Part shown: in pieces, positions 33,919 through 43,071 of the stretch
How positions within the stretch are numbered: the first letter of the stretch is position 1
Layout of the letters: every line of letters starts with the position of its first letter
Assembly (NCBI RefSeq): GCF_004217145.1
Contig: NZ_SHKR01000012.1
Coordinates: 434,001 to 498,000, forward strand
Length of the DNA stretch: 64,000 bases
Direction of reading: 5' to 3'
Source: Kribbella rubisoli
Lineage (GTDB): Bacteria; Actinomycetota; Actinomycetes; Propionibacteriales; Kribbellaceae
The notes under the pieces: generated by a model
What the model saw: only the letters and a program-made list of their open reading frames with translations
Told to the model about the DNA's origin: nothing
The model's database searches: none
Made by a program: the position numbers and the translations under genes

Positions 33919-34847
33919 TGGTAGAACACCAGCTTCCGTGCCGCCAGGAACTGCAGCCCGGTGATGATCAGGATCGCCGCCAGCAGCACGATCGCGATCG
34001 CGGAGCCGTACCCGAACTGCAGGTTCTGGAAGCCCTTCTGGTACATGGAGATCGTCACCGTCGTGGTCGCCGACCCCGGGCCGCCCTTGGTCATGATGTA
34101 CGGCTGGTCGAACAGCTGCATCGCGTTGATCAAGGCAACGACCGCGGCGAACAGGATGGTCGGGCTGATCAGCGGGACCTTGATCCGGAACAGTGTCCGC
34201 AACGGCCCGGCCCCGTCGATCTGCGCGGCCTCGAGTACGTCGGTGGGCACCGACATCAACGAGGCGACGAACAGGACGAACGTGAACCCGACCTGCTGCC
34301 ACACCGCGATCAGCACGATCGTCGCGGCCGCGCCGAGACCGCTCGTCAGCCACGGTACGTTCGGGATGCCGAGCAGCCCGAGGTAGTAGTTCACGACGCC
34401 GAACTTGTAGTCGAACAGGTAGCCCATGAAGATCGACACGGCGGCGGTCGACGCCAGCAGCGGCAGGTAGAACGCAGTACGGAAGATGGTCCGGATCCAC
34501 ACCAGCTTGCGTTGGTTGACGAGGACCGCGAGCGCGAGGCCGAGGGTCAGCTGGAGTACGACGATCGCCAGCGCCATACCCAGCGTCACACCGAACGACT
34601 TGAGCACCGGACCGTCGGTGAACAGCCGCTGGTAGTTCTCCACCCCGACGAACTGCGGACTCGAGATGACGTCCCAGGAGAAGAACGACAACCCCAGCGA
34701 CGCGACGATCGGGATCGCGGTGAAGACCGCGACGAACAGACACGACAGCCCGATCATCGCGAATCCGAACGGAGCCTCCCGATGCGAAGACGGGTGCCGG
34801 CGGCGTTTGGCGATGGCAGCCGGCACCTCAGCGGCGGCGGCCGACAT
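33915..34847 (-). CDS. Carbohydrate ABC transporter permease (MalF type)
   Basis: The 310-residue permease has a basic cytosolic N-terminus (AKRRRHPSSHRE), six or seven spans and the EAA loop VLEAAQIDGAGPLRTLFRI. The block FDQPYIMTKGGPGSATTT is characteristic of MalF/UgpA-type partners. It shares one base with the binding-protein gene (TGATG) and overlaps the second permease by ATGA, giving a tightly coupled operon. Confidence 0.93.
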   Translation of the reverse strand: MSAAAAEVPAAIAKRRRHPSSHREAPFGFAMIGLSCLFVAVFTAIPIVASLGLSFFSWDVISSPQFVGVENYQRLFTDGPVLKSFGVTLGMALAIVVLQLTLGLALAVLVNQRKLVWIRTIFRTAFYLPLLASTAAVSIFMGYLFDYKFGVVNYYLGLLGIPNVPWLTSGLGAAATIVLIAVWQQVGFTFVLFVASLMSVPTDVLEAAQIDGAGPLRTLFRIKVPLISPTILFAAVVALINAMQLFDQPYIMTKGGPGSATTTVTISMYQKGFQNLQFGYGSAIAIVLLAAILIITGLQFLAARKLVFYQ

Positions 34848-36256
34848 CAGCTAGCCCCCGCTGCCTTCTCGAGGTCGGACTGCAATCCGTCCAGCGCGGC
34901 CTTCGCGTTCCCGGACGAGATCGCCTGCGTCGTGCGCTGGTTGAGCGCGGTCGCGAGTGCGTTGTAGTACGGCGGGGCCGGGATCGGTGCCGTCTCCGGG
35001 TGCTTGGTCAGGGTGTCGTAGAAGACCGACCAGTGCTTCGGTCCGGTCTTCGCGTACCGCGCGGCCGTCACCAGGGACTTGCGGCCGGGCGTGGTCACGT
35101 TGCCCGGGAAGACCAGGTCGAACGTGTCCGGCTTGACCAGCAACTTCAGGACCTCCCAGGCGAGGTCCTTCTTCTTCGACGACTTGAAGATCGCGTACCC
35201 GCCGGCGCCGAACAGGTGCCGCTGGCTCTTCCACTTCGGGAACAGCTGTACGTCGAAGCTGCCGTTCTTCATCCCGGCGTTGGTCAGCCCGCCGGCCCAG
35301 AACCCGCCGCCGATCGACATGCCGATCCGGTTCGACGCGAACAGGCCCTGGAGCGTGCCGCCGCCGCCGACGTCGGGCGACGGCGACAGACCCTTCTTGG
35401 TCAGCTCGATCATGTAGTTCAGCGCCTCGACGGTGCCCTCGGAGTTCGCGGTCGGCGCGCCCCATTTCCAGCCGCCCTTGCGGCCCGCGGCGGCCGGATC
35501 ACCGGCGTACGCCTTGTTCCACAGCCAGTCGCCGCCGTCGTACTTGCCCTCCTCGAGCAGGTTCGCGTTGTTGGCGTACATGAACGACGTCCAGCTGCCC
35601 CACAGGCGGACCACCCAGCCGAACGCGTTGATGCCCTTGAACTTGGCGATCTTCGTCGCCGCGGACTCGAAGTCGTCGATGGTCCAGCCCTCGCTCGGCG
35701 GTACGACGCCGGCCCGCTGGAACAGCTCGGTGCTGTAGAACATGTTCCCGGCGTTGAAGCTGTCCGGCAGCTCCCACAGGTGGCCCTGGTACATCATCGA
35801 CTCGATCAGCGCGGGGTGGATGTCGGCGAAGTACTCCTTCAGCGCGGACAGGTCCTTGGTGACGTAGTCATCGAGCGGGACCGCGAGCTCCTTGGACGCC
35901 ATCAGCTGCAGGCCCTCGGTGGCGACGCTGATGATGTCGGGCGGGGTCCCGGCGGCGATCTGGGTCAGCACCTTGGCCAGGAAGTCGTTCCAGTCGGTGC
36001 CGTTGATGGCCGAGATCTCGAACTTGATGGTCGAGTCGAGCTTGGAGATCTGCGGCTGCAACCGGTTCTGCAGCTGGGTCGCCGCCGCCTGCTCTCCGAA
36101 GTACAGCATCTTGAGTGACTTCGACGACGAGCCGCCGTCGCTGTTGCCGCAGGCGGCCAGATCGGCCAGCGCTGCGAGCCCGAGTCCACCGGCCGCCCCG
36201 GCCTTCAGCACGGTACGGCGAGCGATCGGGCCACCGGGGGGATGGATGCCTGTCAT
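34847..36256 (-). CDS. Tat-exported lipoprotein, sugar-binding component of ABC transporter
   Basis: The 469-residue protein belongs to the extracellular solute-binding family 1. Its N-terminus combines a twin-arginine motif (RRTVLKAG) with a lipobox (LAAC), so it is probably exported folded and lipid-anchored. Typical blocks include AGTPPDIISVATEGLQLMAS and RIGMSIGGGFWAGG. AAGGAGG lies in front of the ATG at 36256. It heads the operon with two permeases and GH32. Promoter-proximal palindromes at 36298 and 36344 suggest LacI repression. Confidence 0.92.
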   Translation of the reverse strand: MTGIHPPGGPIARRTVLKAGAAGGLGLAALADLAACGNSDGGSSSKSLKMLYFGEQAAATQLQNRLQPQISKLDSTIKFEISAINGTDWNDFLAKVLTQIAAGTPPDIISVATEGLQLMASKELAVPLDDYVTKDLSALKEYFADIHPALIESMMYQGHLWELPDSFNAGNMFYSTELFQRAGVVPPSEGWTIDDFESAATKIAKFKGINAFGWVVRLWGSWTSFMYANNANLLEEGKYDGGDWLWNKAYAGDPAAAGRKGGWKWGAPTANSEGTVEALNYMIELTKKGLSPSPDVGGGGTLQGLFASNRIGMSIGGGFWAGGLTNAGMKNGSFDVQLFPKWKSQRHLFGAGGYAIFKSSKKKDLAWEVLKLLVKPDTFDLVFPGNVTTPGRKSLVTAARYAKTGPKHWSVFYDTLTKHPETAPIPAPPYYNALATALNQRTTQAISSGNAKAALDGLQSDLEKAAGAS

Positions 36257-36297
36257 GGGGGTTCCTCCTTGGCCGCTCGAGTGGCCCGGCAGCCACC

Positions 36298-36355
36298 CAA
36301 TACGTATTGACCCGGGACGGTAGCAGCGGTGTACGGTGGGGCGCAATACGTATTG
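36298..36355. promoter_or_regulatory. Two identical CAATACGTATTG palindromes (LacI-type operators), cluster 1
   Basis: The perfect 12-bp palindrome occurs at 36298-36309 and 36344-36355, 46 bp apart centre to centre, between the divergent transporter operon (start 36256) and lacI-type gene (start 36416). The flanks differ (CC..AC and CG..GG). Both are placed to cover promoters in both directions. Confidence 0.8.
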
Positions 36356-36377
36356 GGTCCAGCTGTGATAGAAAATT

Positions 36378-36395
36378 GGCTGCGGTAACGCAGCC
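36378..36395 (+). promoter_or_regulatory. 5' leader hairpin of the LacI-type gene
   Basis: GGCTGCG-GTAA-CGCAGCC is a perfect 7-bp stem with a GNRA-type tetraloop, ending 20 bp before the ATG at 36416 and preceded by a GATAGA sequence at 36366-36371 that could be the -10. It would sit at or near the 5' end of the mRNA. Confidence 0.4.
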
Positions 36396-36415
36396 GCTCA
36401 CCGTGAAGGGGGACC

Positions 36416-37459
36416 ATGGCGAAGCAGCCGGCCGGCCGGCCGAAGCGCGTCACGATGACCGATGTCGCGAAGCGCGCCGGGGTGTCCCAGCCCACCGTGT
36501 CGTTCGTCCTCAACGATCGCCGCGACGTCGCGGTGGCCGAGGAGACGCGGCGGCGCGTGCTCGAGGCCGCGGCCGAGCTCGACTTCGTCCCGAACCGGGC
36601 GGCCCAGCTGCTGCGGTCGAACAAGTCGTTCACGGTTGGCGTCGTGACCAGCGGCATCGTCTCCCAGCCGTACGCCGGTCTGATCGTGCTCGGTCTCCAA
36701 CAAGTCGTCCAGCCGGCCGGTTACGTCTGCATGGTCGTCGACACGACCGGCGATCCGGGCGAGGGCGACGACGCTGTGGCGAGCCTGGTCGGGCAGGGCG
36801 TCGCCGCGATCGTCTACGCGTCCCTCGCGCCCAAGCCGCTGCATCGCAGCCCACGGCTGGATGGCATCCGCACGATCTTCGTGAACTGCTGGCCGGAGGA
36901 GGGCAAGGCCGACACAGTCCTGCTCGCCGACGAGTACGCCGGTGGTCGCGCCGCGGCAGCGTCGGTCTTCGAGCGCGGGCATCGCGAGGTCGCCTTCCTC
37001 GGCGGCATGCGCAACGACTACGCCTGCAAGGAGCGCCGCCGCGGTTTCGACGACGCCGCCAGAGCGGCCGGTCTGCGTCCGTCCGACCTCGTGCATCGGT
37101 ACGGCAACTACCAGATCGGATCCGGGTACGACCTGGCCACCGAGGTGGTGACCGAGCACCGGTCGACCGCTTTGGTCTGCGGGAACGACCGGATGGCGAT
37201 CGGCGCGATGCTCGCCTTGCATGCTCTCGGGCTGGACTGCCCGAAGGACGTCAGCATCGTCGGCTTCGACGATCAGCCTGATGTCGCCGACCAGGTTCGT
37301 CCGGGGCTGACCACGGCCGCGTTGCCGCACCTGATGCTCGGCCGTCGCGCCGGCGAACTCGTGCTGGGCCCGCCCGACGAAGCGCCCGAACGGATCATCG
37401 TCGACTGTGAACTGGTGGAGCGCGAGTCGGTCGGCGCACCGCCGAGGCGTCGTCGATGA
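36416..37459 (+). CDS. LacI-family regulator of fructan cluster 1
   Basis: The 347-residue repressor has the LacI helix-turn-helix and hinge (MTDVAKRAGVSQPTVSFVLN; VPNRAAQLLRSNKS) followed by a periplasmic-binding-like effector domain (FVNCWPEEGKADTV, CGNDRMAIGAMLALH, SIVGFDDQPD). It is divergent from the transporter operon and overlaps the GH32-like gene downstream by ATGA. The two CAATACGTATTG palindromes are its likely operators. The effector is probably an imported fructoside. Confidence 0.92.
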   Translation: MAKQPAGRPKRVTMTDVAKRAGVSQPTVSFVLNDRRDVAVAEETRRRVLEAAAELDFVPNRAAQLLRSNKSFTVGVVTSGIVSQPYAGLIVLGLQQVVQPAGYVCMVVDTTGDPGEGDDAVASLVGQGVAAIVYASLAPKPLHRSPRLDGIRTIFVNCWPEEGKADTVLLADEYAGGRAAAASVFERGHREVAFLGGMRNDYACKERRRGFDDAARAAGLRPSDLVHRYGNYQIGSGYDLATEVVTEHRSTALVCGNDRMAIGAMLALHALGLDCPKDVSIVGFDDQPDVADQVRPGLTTAALPHLMLGRRAGELVLGPPDEAPERIIVDCELVERESVGAPPRRRR

Positions 37460-38847
37460 GCGGGTACGTCGGTGACGTCATCCCGTTCAGCTATGACGGC
37501 CGGATCTGGCTGTTCTACTTACTGGAAGAGCGATCGGACGAGCCGACCGGCATGCCGTGGGCGCTTGTGTCCACGACCGATTTCGTGGAGTACGTCGACC
37601 ACGGCGTCGTGCTGCCCGCCGGCGACCGCGACGCTGCCGACTTCGACTGCTACACGGGGAGCGTGATCGCGGACGGCTCGCAGTTGCATCTGTTCTACAC
37701 AGGCCACAATCCGCGCCGCGGGGATGCCGACGGCTCGTTCCAGGTCGTCTGCCATGCCGTCAGCGACGGGGATCCGACGCGATGGACCAAACTGCCTGAC
37801 CTCACCTTCGGCGCGCCCGATGGCTTCGTGCCGCAGGACTGGCGAGATCCCTTTGTTTACAGGGTGGCGCCGGATCAGCCATGGCAGATGGTCCTCGCGG
37901 CGCGGTACGTCGGCCGACCGGATCGCCGGTGCGGTGTCGTCGCCCGCCTGACCTCGACCGACCTGGAGCAATGGACTCTGGCATCACCGCTCTGGGAGCC
38001 GCACCGATACATCACCCAGGAGTGCCCGGACGTCTTCCAATGGGGCGACTGGTGGTACTTGGTGTACTCCGAATTCAGCGACGCCTTCCAGACCCGCTAC
38101 CGGATCTCCCGCGACCCGGACGGCCCCTGGCTAGCCCCCGCCCACGACACCGTCGACGGCCGGGCGTTCTACGCAGCCAAGTCCGTCGAACACAACGGAC
38201 GCCGCTTCTTCATCGGCTGGATCCCCACAAAACAAGACGGTGCGTGGCAATGGGCGGGCGATCTCGCCGTACTCGAAGCCCGTCAAACCGCCGACGGCAC
38301 GCTGGCCTTCACGCTGCCGGAGGAGCTTCGCGCGGCGTACTCCGACGTACGTCAGGTCTCACTCAAACCCGTCGACGGCGCCGAAACCGAGCCAGGTCAT
38401 GGCGCGACTGATCGCTACTCCGCCTGGATCGGCGACCCGGTCCCCGCCGACTGCGTCATCGACCTCACCGTAAACGTTGCCCCAGGCACCCAATCCCTGG
38501 GCCTCCTGCTGCACGCCTCGCCCGACGGCGAACAAGCCACCGTCCTCCGCCTGGAACCCCAACAGAACCGCCTGGTCCTCGACACCTGGCCCCGAGGCCG
38601 CACCGGCCCCGCCCAGTGGCAGGTTAACGGCGACATCCCACACGCCGTCGAACTGGAACGCCCGCACCCCCTCCCACCCGGCCGACACACCCTCCAGGTC
38701 CGCCTCCAAGGAACCACCGGCCAAGCCATCCTCGACAACCAAACAGCCCTGTCCTTCCGCCGCTACACCACAGCCGCCACCCACCTCGGCTTCTTCACGA
38801 CCGACGGCACCGCCGACGTCATCAGCCTCACCGTCGCGCACCGCTGA
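37456..38847 (+). CDS. GH32-like five-bladed propeller hydrolase with C-terminal beta-sandwich
   Basis: The 463-residue protein has no signal peptide. It starts SGYVGDVIPFSYDGRIWLFY, where the aspartate of GDV takes the place of the nucleophile in NDPNG. WRDPFVY and ITQECPDVF supply the other two catalytic positions. This variant layout belongs to a less-studied GH32-related group often placed beside LacI-controlled sugar genes. The C-terminal part (from about residue 310) is a concanavalin-like sandwich. It overlaps the lacI-type gene by ATGA. The substrate is likely a fructoside, but could differ from sucrose or inulin. Confidence 0.8.
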   Translation: MSGYVGDVIPFSYDGRIWLFYLLEERSDEPTGMPWALVSTTDFVEYVDHGVVLPAGDRDAADFDCYTGSVIADGSQLHLFYTGHNPRRGDADGSFQVVCHAVSDGDPTRWTKLPDLTFGAPDGFVPQDWRDPFVYRVAPDQPWQMVLAARYVGRPDRRCGVVARLTSTDLEQWTLASPLWEPHRYITQECPDVFQWGDWWYLVYSEFSDAFQTRYRISRDPDGPWLAPAHDTVDGRAFYAAKSVEHNGRRFFIGWIPTKQDGAWQWAGDLAVLEARQTADGTLAFTLPEELRAAYSDVRQVSLKPVDGAETEPGHGATDRYSAWIGDPVPADCVIDLTVNVAPGTQSLGLLLHASPDGEQATVLRLEPQQNRLVLDTWPRGRTGPAQWQVNGDIPHAVELERPHPLPPGRHTLQVRLQGTTGQAILDNQTALSFRRYTTAATHLGFFTTDGTADVISLTVAHR

Positions 38848-38860
38848 GAGACGCTGCACG

Positions 38861-39055
38861 TCAGTCGACGTTTGTGGCCGTGAGCTTGACGCCTCCGTTC
38901 GACCCCTGGTGCAGCGCGGTTCGGTCGCCGTGGTCGACGATGGTGAGTTCTCCGCTCACCCCGTCGACCACGACACGACGGCCGCAGCCGTCAAGACACT
39001 CGAACAGCAGGCCGGCTGGGCTTGCCGTGCATTCCATCCGATGCGTTCTGGCCAT
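38861..39055 (-). CDS. Small cysteine-containing protein next to the subtilase gene
   Basis: The 64-residue frame contains MECTASPAGLLFECLDGCGRR, with three cysteines spaced like a small metal or disulfide knuckle, then a beta-rich end (ELTIVDHGDRTALHQGSNGG). It follows the subtilase gene by 18 bp on the same strand. The start may be the ATG at 39055 or the one at 39040. Nothing identifies a function. Confidence 0.5.
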   Translation of the reverse strand: MARTHRMECTASPAGLLFECLDGCGRRVVVDGVSGELTIVDHGDRTALHQGSNGGVKLTATNVD

Positions 39056-39073
39056 ACTTCATGACAACACCAC

Positions 39074-40423
39074 TCATTTGCAGGCGCAATCGCAGCCGTG
39101 GTGGCACGCCTCGCGCGGCGTACCGCACACCTGATCAGGCAGCAGCACCGGCCCAACTCCACGAACAGCCTGGCTAAGCGCGAACCGCAGCAGCGCCTCG
39201 GCCGCCTGCGGTGCGTTCTCGCCGGTCGCAGACATCCGCGCAGCAATCATCCCGGCCACCAATGGAGCCGAGAACGACGTCCCGCTCCACTTGACCAGGC
39301 CGTCGAGGTGTCGTCGCTCCTTGGGGTCGTGGACAGTGTCGTAGTCACCGACAGCGAGCGCGTTGACCAGGTCCACTCCGGGTGCGTACACGTCCACCCA
39401 GCCGCCCCAGTTGGAGAAGTCGGCCCGATACGTTCCGTTCGCGGACAAAGCGCCGACCCCGACCACCCACGAGTACGCCGCGGGGTACGTCGGCAGCCGG
39501 CTGGTGTCGTTGCCTGCCGGGGCGACGACAACGACGTTCACGTGACGCAGACACTCGTCGTAGAAAGCGCTGAACGTCAGCATCGGCAGGTGCAGCCGCG
39601 TGATCCCGTCGAACTCGCAGACAATGATGTCCGCGCCCTGATTGAGCGTGTCGCTCATCTTCTGGATGATCTCGTCCTCGTACGCCAGCCCGGCGATCTC
39701 CTCGGCCCTACGGACGTAGACCTCCGCACGTGGCGCGACACAGCGGACGCAACCAGCCACGAAGGTCCCGTGACCTGCGTACGGCTTGATGATGTGGTTT
39801 GCGTCGTACGGATCCTCGAAGTCGCCGTACACGCCCTCCATCCAGGGCCAGGTCTTCGGCGCATCCTCGATCAGGCCGCCGTCCACGACGCCCACCACGA
39901 CACCGTCACCGTCCCAGCCGTGCGTCCCACAGCAGATCCCGTCGTTCACCGGCGGCACCGGACCGCAGGACTTGGACGGGACGGCCGCGGGATCGTTGGC
40001 CGGACATGGATGACCGCTGTTGGGACACACCGACAGACCGTGGACCGGAGTCGCCGTATTGAGCCCAAGTTGGTCGTCCAGCCCTTCGAGAACGCTCAGG
40101 GTGTCGTACGGCTCGCCGACGTCGTCCGACCAGTCGATTCTGGTGACCCCGGCGATCACGGGTAGCTTCTCGATCCGTATCCCCTCCGGGAGGATCGGGC
40201 CGGCGGTATGTCCTTCATGCCTTCGGACGTACTCGTCCGAGGGGTCCTGCCGCAAGGTCGTCTCGACCAACTCCAGGTCCCGCGTGCGGACGAGGATCGT
40301 GTTCCGGCGGTAGAAGTACTGGACGCGTCCGTCGGCTCGCCAGCTCGGTGGGTAGACGGCTGCTCGTGGGTCGTGCTCGAGGATCAGGTCTACGGCTTCC
40401 TCGAGGCGTTGTTGTTCTGACAT
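39074..40423 (-). CDS. Intracellular S8 (subtilisin-like) serine peptidase with cysteine-rich tail
   Basis: The roughly 449-residue peptidase has the subtilase triad: aspartate in VVGVVDGGL near residue 180, histidine in AGHGTFVAG near 218 and serine in SGTSFSAPLVAG near 381; the oxyanion asparagine is in APAGND. It lacks a signal peptide. About 170 N-terminal residues precede the catalytic domain, including a cysteine-rich stretch (SVCPNSGHPCPAN). The protein ends in CGTPREACHHGCDCACK, with five cysteines and two histidines, a likely metal site. It is divergent from the CHAT gene and may process or be processed by that system. Confidence 0.88.
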   Translation of the reverse strand: MSEQQRLEEAVDLILEHDPRAAVYPPSWRADGRVQYFYRRNTILVRTRDLELVETTLRQDPSDEYVRRHEGHTAGPILPEGIRIEKLPVIAGVTRIDWSDDVGEPYDTLSVLEGLDDQLGLNTATPVHGLSVCPNSGHPCPANDPAAVPSKSCGPVPPVNDGICCGTHGWDGDGVVVGVVDGGLIEDAPKTWPWMEGVYGDFEDPYDANHIIKPYAGHGTFVAGCVRCVAPRAEVYVRRAEEIAGLAYEDEIIQKMSDTLNQGADIIVCEFDGITRLHLPMLTFSAFYDECLRHVNVVVVAPAGNDTSRLPTYPAAYSWVVGVGALSANGTYRADFSNWGGWVDVYAPGVDLVNALAVGDYDTVHDPKERRHLDGLVKWSGTSFSAPLVAGMIAARMSATGENAPQAAEALLRFALSQAVRGVGPVLLPDQVCGTPREACHHGCDCACK

Positions 40424-40478
40424 GTCATGCACTCCTCTGCGGTGGAAATTCCCGTATTACGATCGGACTGATCCGCGT

Positions 40479-43064
40479 ATGGGGAGGGCGGGTACTGCCG
40501 TGGATGCTGACGCCTTGCATGCGCTTGCTTTGTCGCGGCCCGCTGACGCCCTCAGGATCGCTCGTGAGGTGCTGGCAGGAACACCGTCCGACGCAGAGGC
40601 CGCAGCGGCCCATCACGCGGCGGGTCTCGTCCATCGCGACTTCGGCGATATCGGCGAGGCGGTGGCGGAGCTCAAGGCGGCGTACCGATCGATCCGGAAG
40701 ACGACCGATCGCGACCGGGAGTCCGAGATTCTGGCGACGCTGGGCGTGGCTCTGGTGATGGGTGGTCAGACCGAGCGTGGGCTGGCTGCGCTCGACGCCG
40801 TCGTGCCGGGCACGACCGGCGTGCTGGCCGGCCGGCTGCTGATCCGCCGGGCCTGGGTTCTCGGAGCGTTGCTCGGGCGGTACGCCGAGGCACTCGCGGA
40901 TGCCGAGGGGGCGGTCGAGGCGCTGGCCGACACCGGCGATCTGGTCTGGGAGGCTCGGGCTTTTCACACCCGCGCGATGGTGCTGCTCGCGATGGGTGTG
41001 GTCGATCGCGCCGACGAGGACTTCGTCCGCAGCGAGGAGCTGTTCCTGAAGTCCGGCCAGGAGGTCGAGTACGCCGACGCGCGGCAGGCGCGTGGCGCCG
41101 CCGCCCTCGCCCGCGGTGACCTGCCGACCGCGTTGCAGATTCTCGACGAAGCGCAGCAGTTGGTCGAGGAGCTCGGAGTACTCGAGCCCGACCTGTACGC
41201 CAACAAATGCTTGATGCTGCTGGCGGCCGGTCTGACCCACGAGGCCCTGGTCGAGATCAACACCGCAGTCGAACGGAACGAGCAGCAGCGTGGTTCGGAC
41301 GCGCGGCACGCCGAGTTGCTGATGTGTGCGGGGCTTGCGGCACACGCGGCCGGCGCGTACGAACTCGCCGAGCGCCGCAGCCTCGATGCACTGAAGCTGT
41401 TCCGCCGGCAGCAGCGGCCATGGTGGGCGGCGCGAACCGAGCTCGCGTTGCTGCAGACCCGCTTTACTCGTGGCCGTCGTACGGCGGCGCTCTTGCAGGC
41501 TTGCCGACGCGTCAGCGCGGAGCTCGACGCGCTCGATGTCGACCTCGCCGCCGAGGCGCATCTGCTGACCGGCCGGATTGCGCTCGCCCGGAGCGACAGC
41601 GCCGAGGCCGTGCGCCATCTGAGTGTCGCGGCCAGGGCGCGGAAGCGTGGCCTGCGAGCACGCGGCGCCGGCTGGCTCGCGCAAGCCCTGCTGTACCAGG
41701 ACAACGGCCGGCCGCGCGGCATGCTGGCTGCCTGCCGGCAAGGTCTGAGCCTGATCGAGATCTACATCCGAACTCTGGGCGCGACCGAGCTGCGCGCACT
41801 CGCCACGGCTCAGGGCGCCGAGCTCGCGGCCATCGGTCTCCGGTTCGCCGTCGAGAAGGGCAGCGCTCGCCAGGTGCTGGACTGGAGTGAGCGTTGGCGC
41901 GCGACAGTGCTCGCGATTCCGCCAGTACGGCCGCAGTCCGACAACGGACTGGTCGCAGATCTCGCCGCGCTGCGCGATCTCACGCAACGGATGGAGGACG
42001 GCCACGATCGTCGGCCCGGCCGAAGTCACCTGCATCGCGAACGCGAGCGGCTCGAGGCTGCCGTGCGTCAGCGGGTTCTGCTCACACCCGGTCAGATTGA
42101 CGGGCGGCGTGAGCGGCTTCGGGTTGCTGAGGTGCTCGAAGAGCTCGGTGAGCGGACGCTGGTGGAGCTTGTTGACCTTGAGGATCAGTTGTACGCCGTG
42201 GTGGCTTCGCGCGGGCATGTTCGGCTGCGGGCGATCGGGCCGACCTCGGCGGCGACTCATTCGCTGTCGCATGCCCTGTTCGCACTCCGTCGCGAGAATG
42301 CCCGGCGTGGCAAGCACGAGCTCATGCTCGACACGATCGGAGCGCGGCTCGAATCGGCTCTGCTGGGCGACACGTTGCAGCACCTGGGCGACGAACCGGT
42401 CGTCGTCGTACCGACCGGTCGGCTGCATGCGGTTCCATGGAGTCTTCTGCCCTCGTTGCGGACCCGTCCGACGTCAGTGGTCCCGTCAGCCGCGGCGTGG
42501 GTACGCGCGATGCGGGCGGAGCCTCCTCCGGTGGACCGCGTCGTACTGATCGGCGGACCGCATCTGGCGGCCGGACGAGAAGAGGTACGGCGGCTTGCCG
42601 AGCTGTATCCGGATGCTGTCGTGCTCGCGGACGGCAGCGCGACCGCCGACGCCGTGCTCGAGGCGATCGACGGGGCGTCGCTCGTGCATGTGGCGGCGCA
42701 CGGCACGTTCCGCGCGGACAGTCCGCTGTTCTCGGCGATCGAGCTGGATGACGGCCCGCTCACGGTGTACGACTTCGAACGACTGAAGCGGGCTCCGCAT
42801 CGCATGGTGCTGTCCAGTTGCAGCTCGGCGCTCGGCGGACCGAGTGGCGCCGACGAGCTGGTCGGTCTGGTCAGTGCGTTGGTGGCGCTCGGATCGGCCG
42901 GAGTGGTGGCGAGCGTCGTACCTGTGTCCGACCCCGCGACCGTTCCGCTGATGCTGCGCCTGCACGAACAGCTGCGGGCCGGTGACGGGCTCGCCGAAGC
43001 GCTTGCCCGGACACACGATTCCGACGACGCGACCTCCCAGTCCTTCATCGCTCTTGGTGCGTGA
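40479..43064 (+). CDS. TPR-repeat protein with C-terminal CHAT caspase-like domain
   Basis: The 861-residue protein has alpha-helical TPR-like repeats over roughly residues 10-450, a coiled linker, and a CHAT domain from about 600. The cysteine-protease dyad is visible: histidine in LVHVAAHGTF near residue 737 and cysteine in MVLSSCSSALGG near 780, followed by GADELVGLVSALVALG. CHAT proteases act in bacterial immunity and signalling, usually on a partner protein. The ATG at 40479 or GTG at 40500 are candidate starts. It is divergent from the subtilase gene and convergent with the sigma-factor operon. Confidence 0.87.
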   Translation: MGRAGTAVDADALHALALSRPADALRIAREVLAGTPSDAEAAAAHHAAGLVHRDFGDIGEAVAELKAAYRSIRKTTDRDRESEILATLGVALVMGGQTERGLAALDAVVPGTTGVLAGRLLIRRAWVLGALLGRYAEALADAEGAVEALADTGDLVWEARAFHTRAMVLLAMGVVDRADEDFVRSEELFLKSGQEVEYADARQARGAAALARGDLPTALQILDEAQQLVEELGVLEPDLYANKCLMLLAAGLTHEALVEINTAVERNEQQRGSDARHAELLMCAGLAAHAAGAYELAERRSLDALKLFRRQQRPWWAARTELALLQTRFTRGRRTAALLQACRRVSAELDALDVDLAAEAHLLTGRIALARSDSAEAVRHLSVAARARKRGLRARGAGWLAQALLYQDNGRPRGMLAACRQGLSLIEIYIRTLGATELRALATAQGAELAAIGLRFAVEKGSARQVLDWSERWRATVLAIPPVRPQSDNGLVADLAALRDLTQRMEDGHDRRPGRSHLHRERERLEAAVRQRVLLTPGQIDGRRERLRVAEVLEELGERTLVELVDLEDQLYAVVASRGHVRLRAIGPTSAATHSLSHALFALRRENARRGKHELMLDTIGARLESALLGDTLQHLGDEPVVVVPTGRLHAVPWSLLPSLRTRPTSVVPSAAAWVRAMRAEPPPVDRVVLIGGPHLAAGREEVRRLAELYPDAVVLADGSATADAVLEAIDGASLVHVAAHGTFRADSPLFSAIELDDGPLTVYDFERLKRAPHRMVLSSCSSALGGPSGADELVGLVSALVALGSAGVVASVVPVSDPATVPLMLRLHEQLRAGDGLAEALARTHDSDDATSQSFIALGA

Positions 43065-43071
43065 GTGCGGG

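Noticed and set aside
38359..38859. A 166-codon minus-strand frame opposite the GH32-like gene
   Set aside because: Composition is Gly/Val-rich shadow sequence and it overlaps the coding part of a well-supported enzyme.
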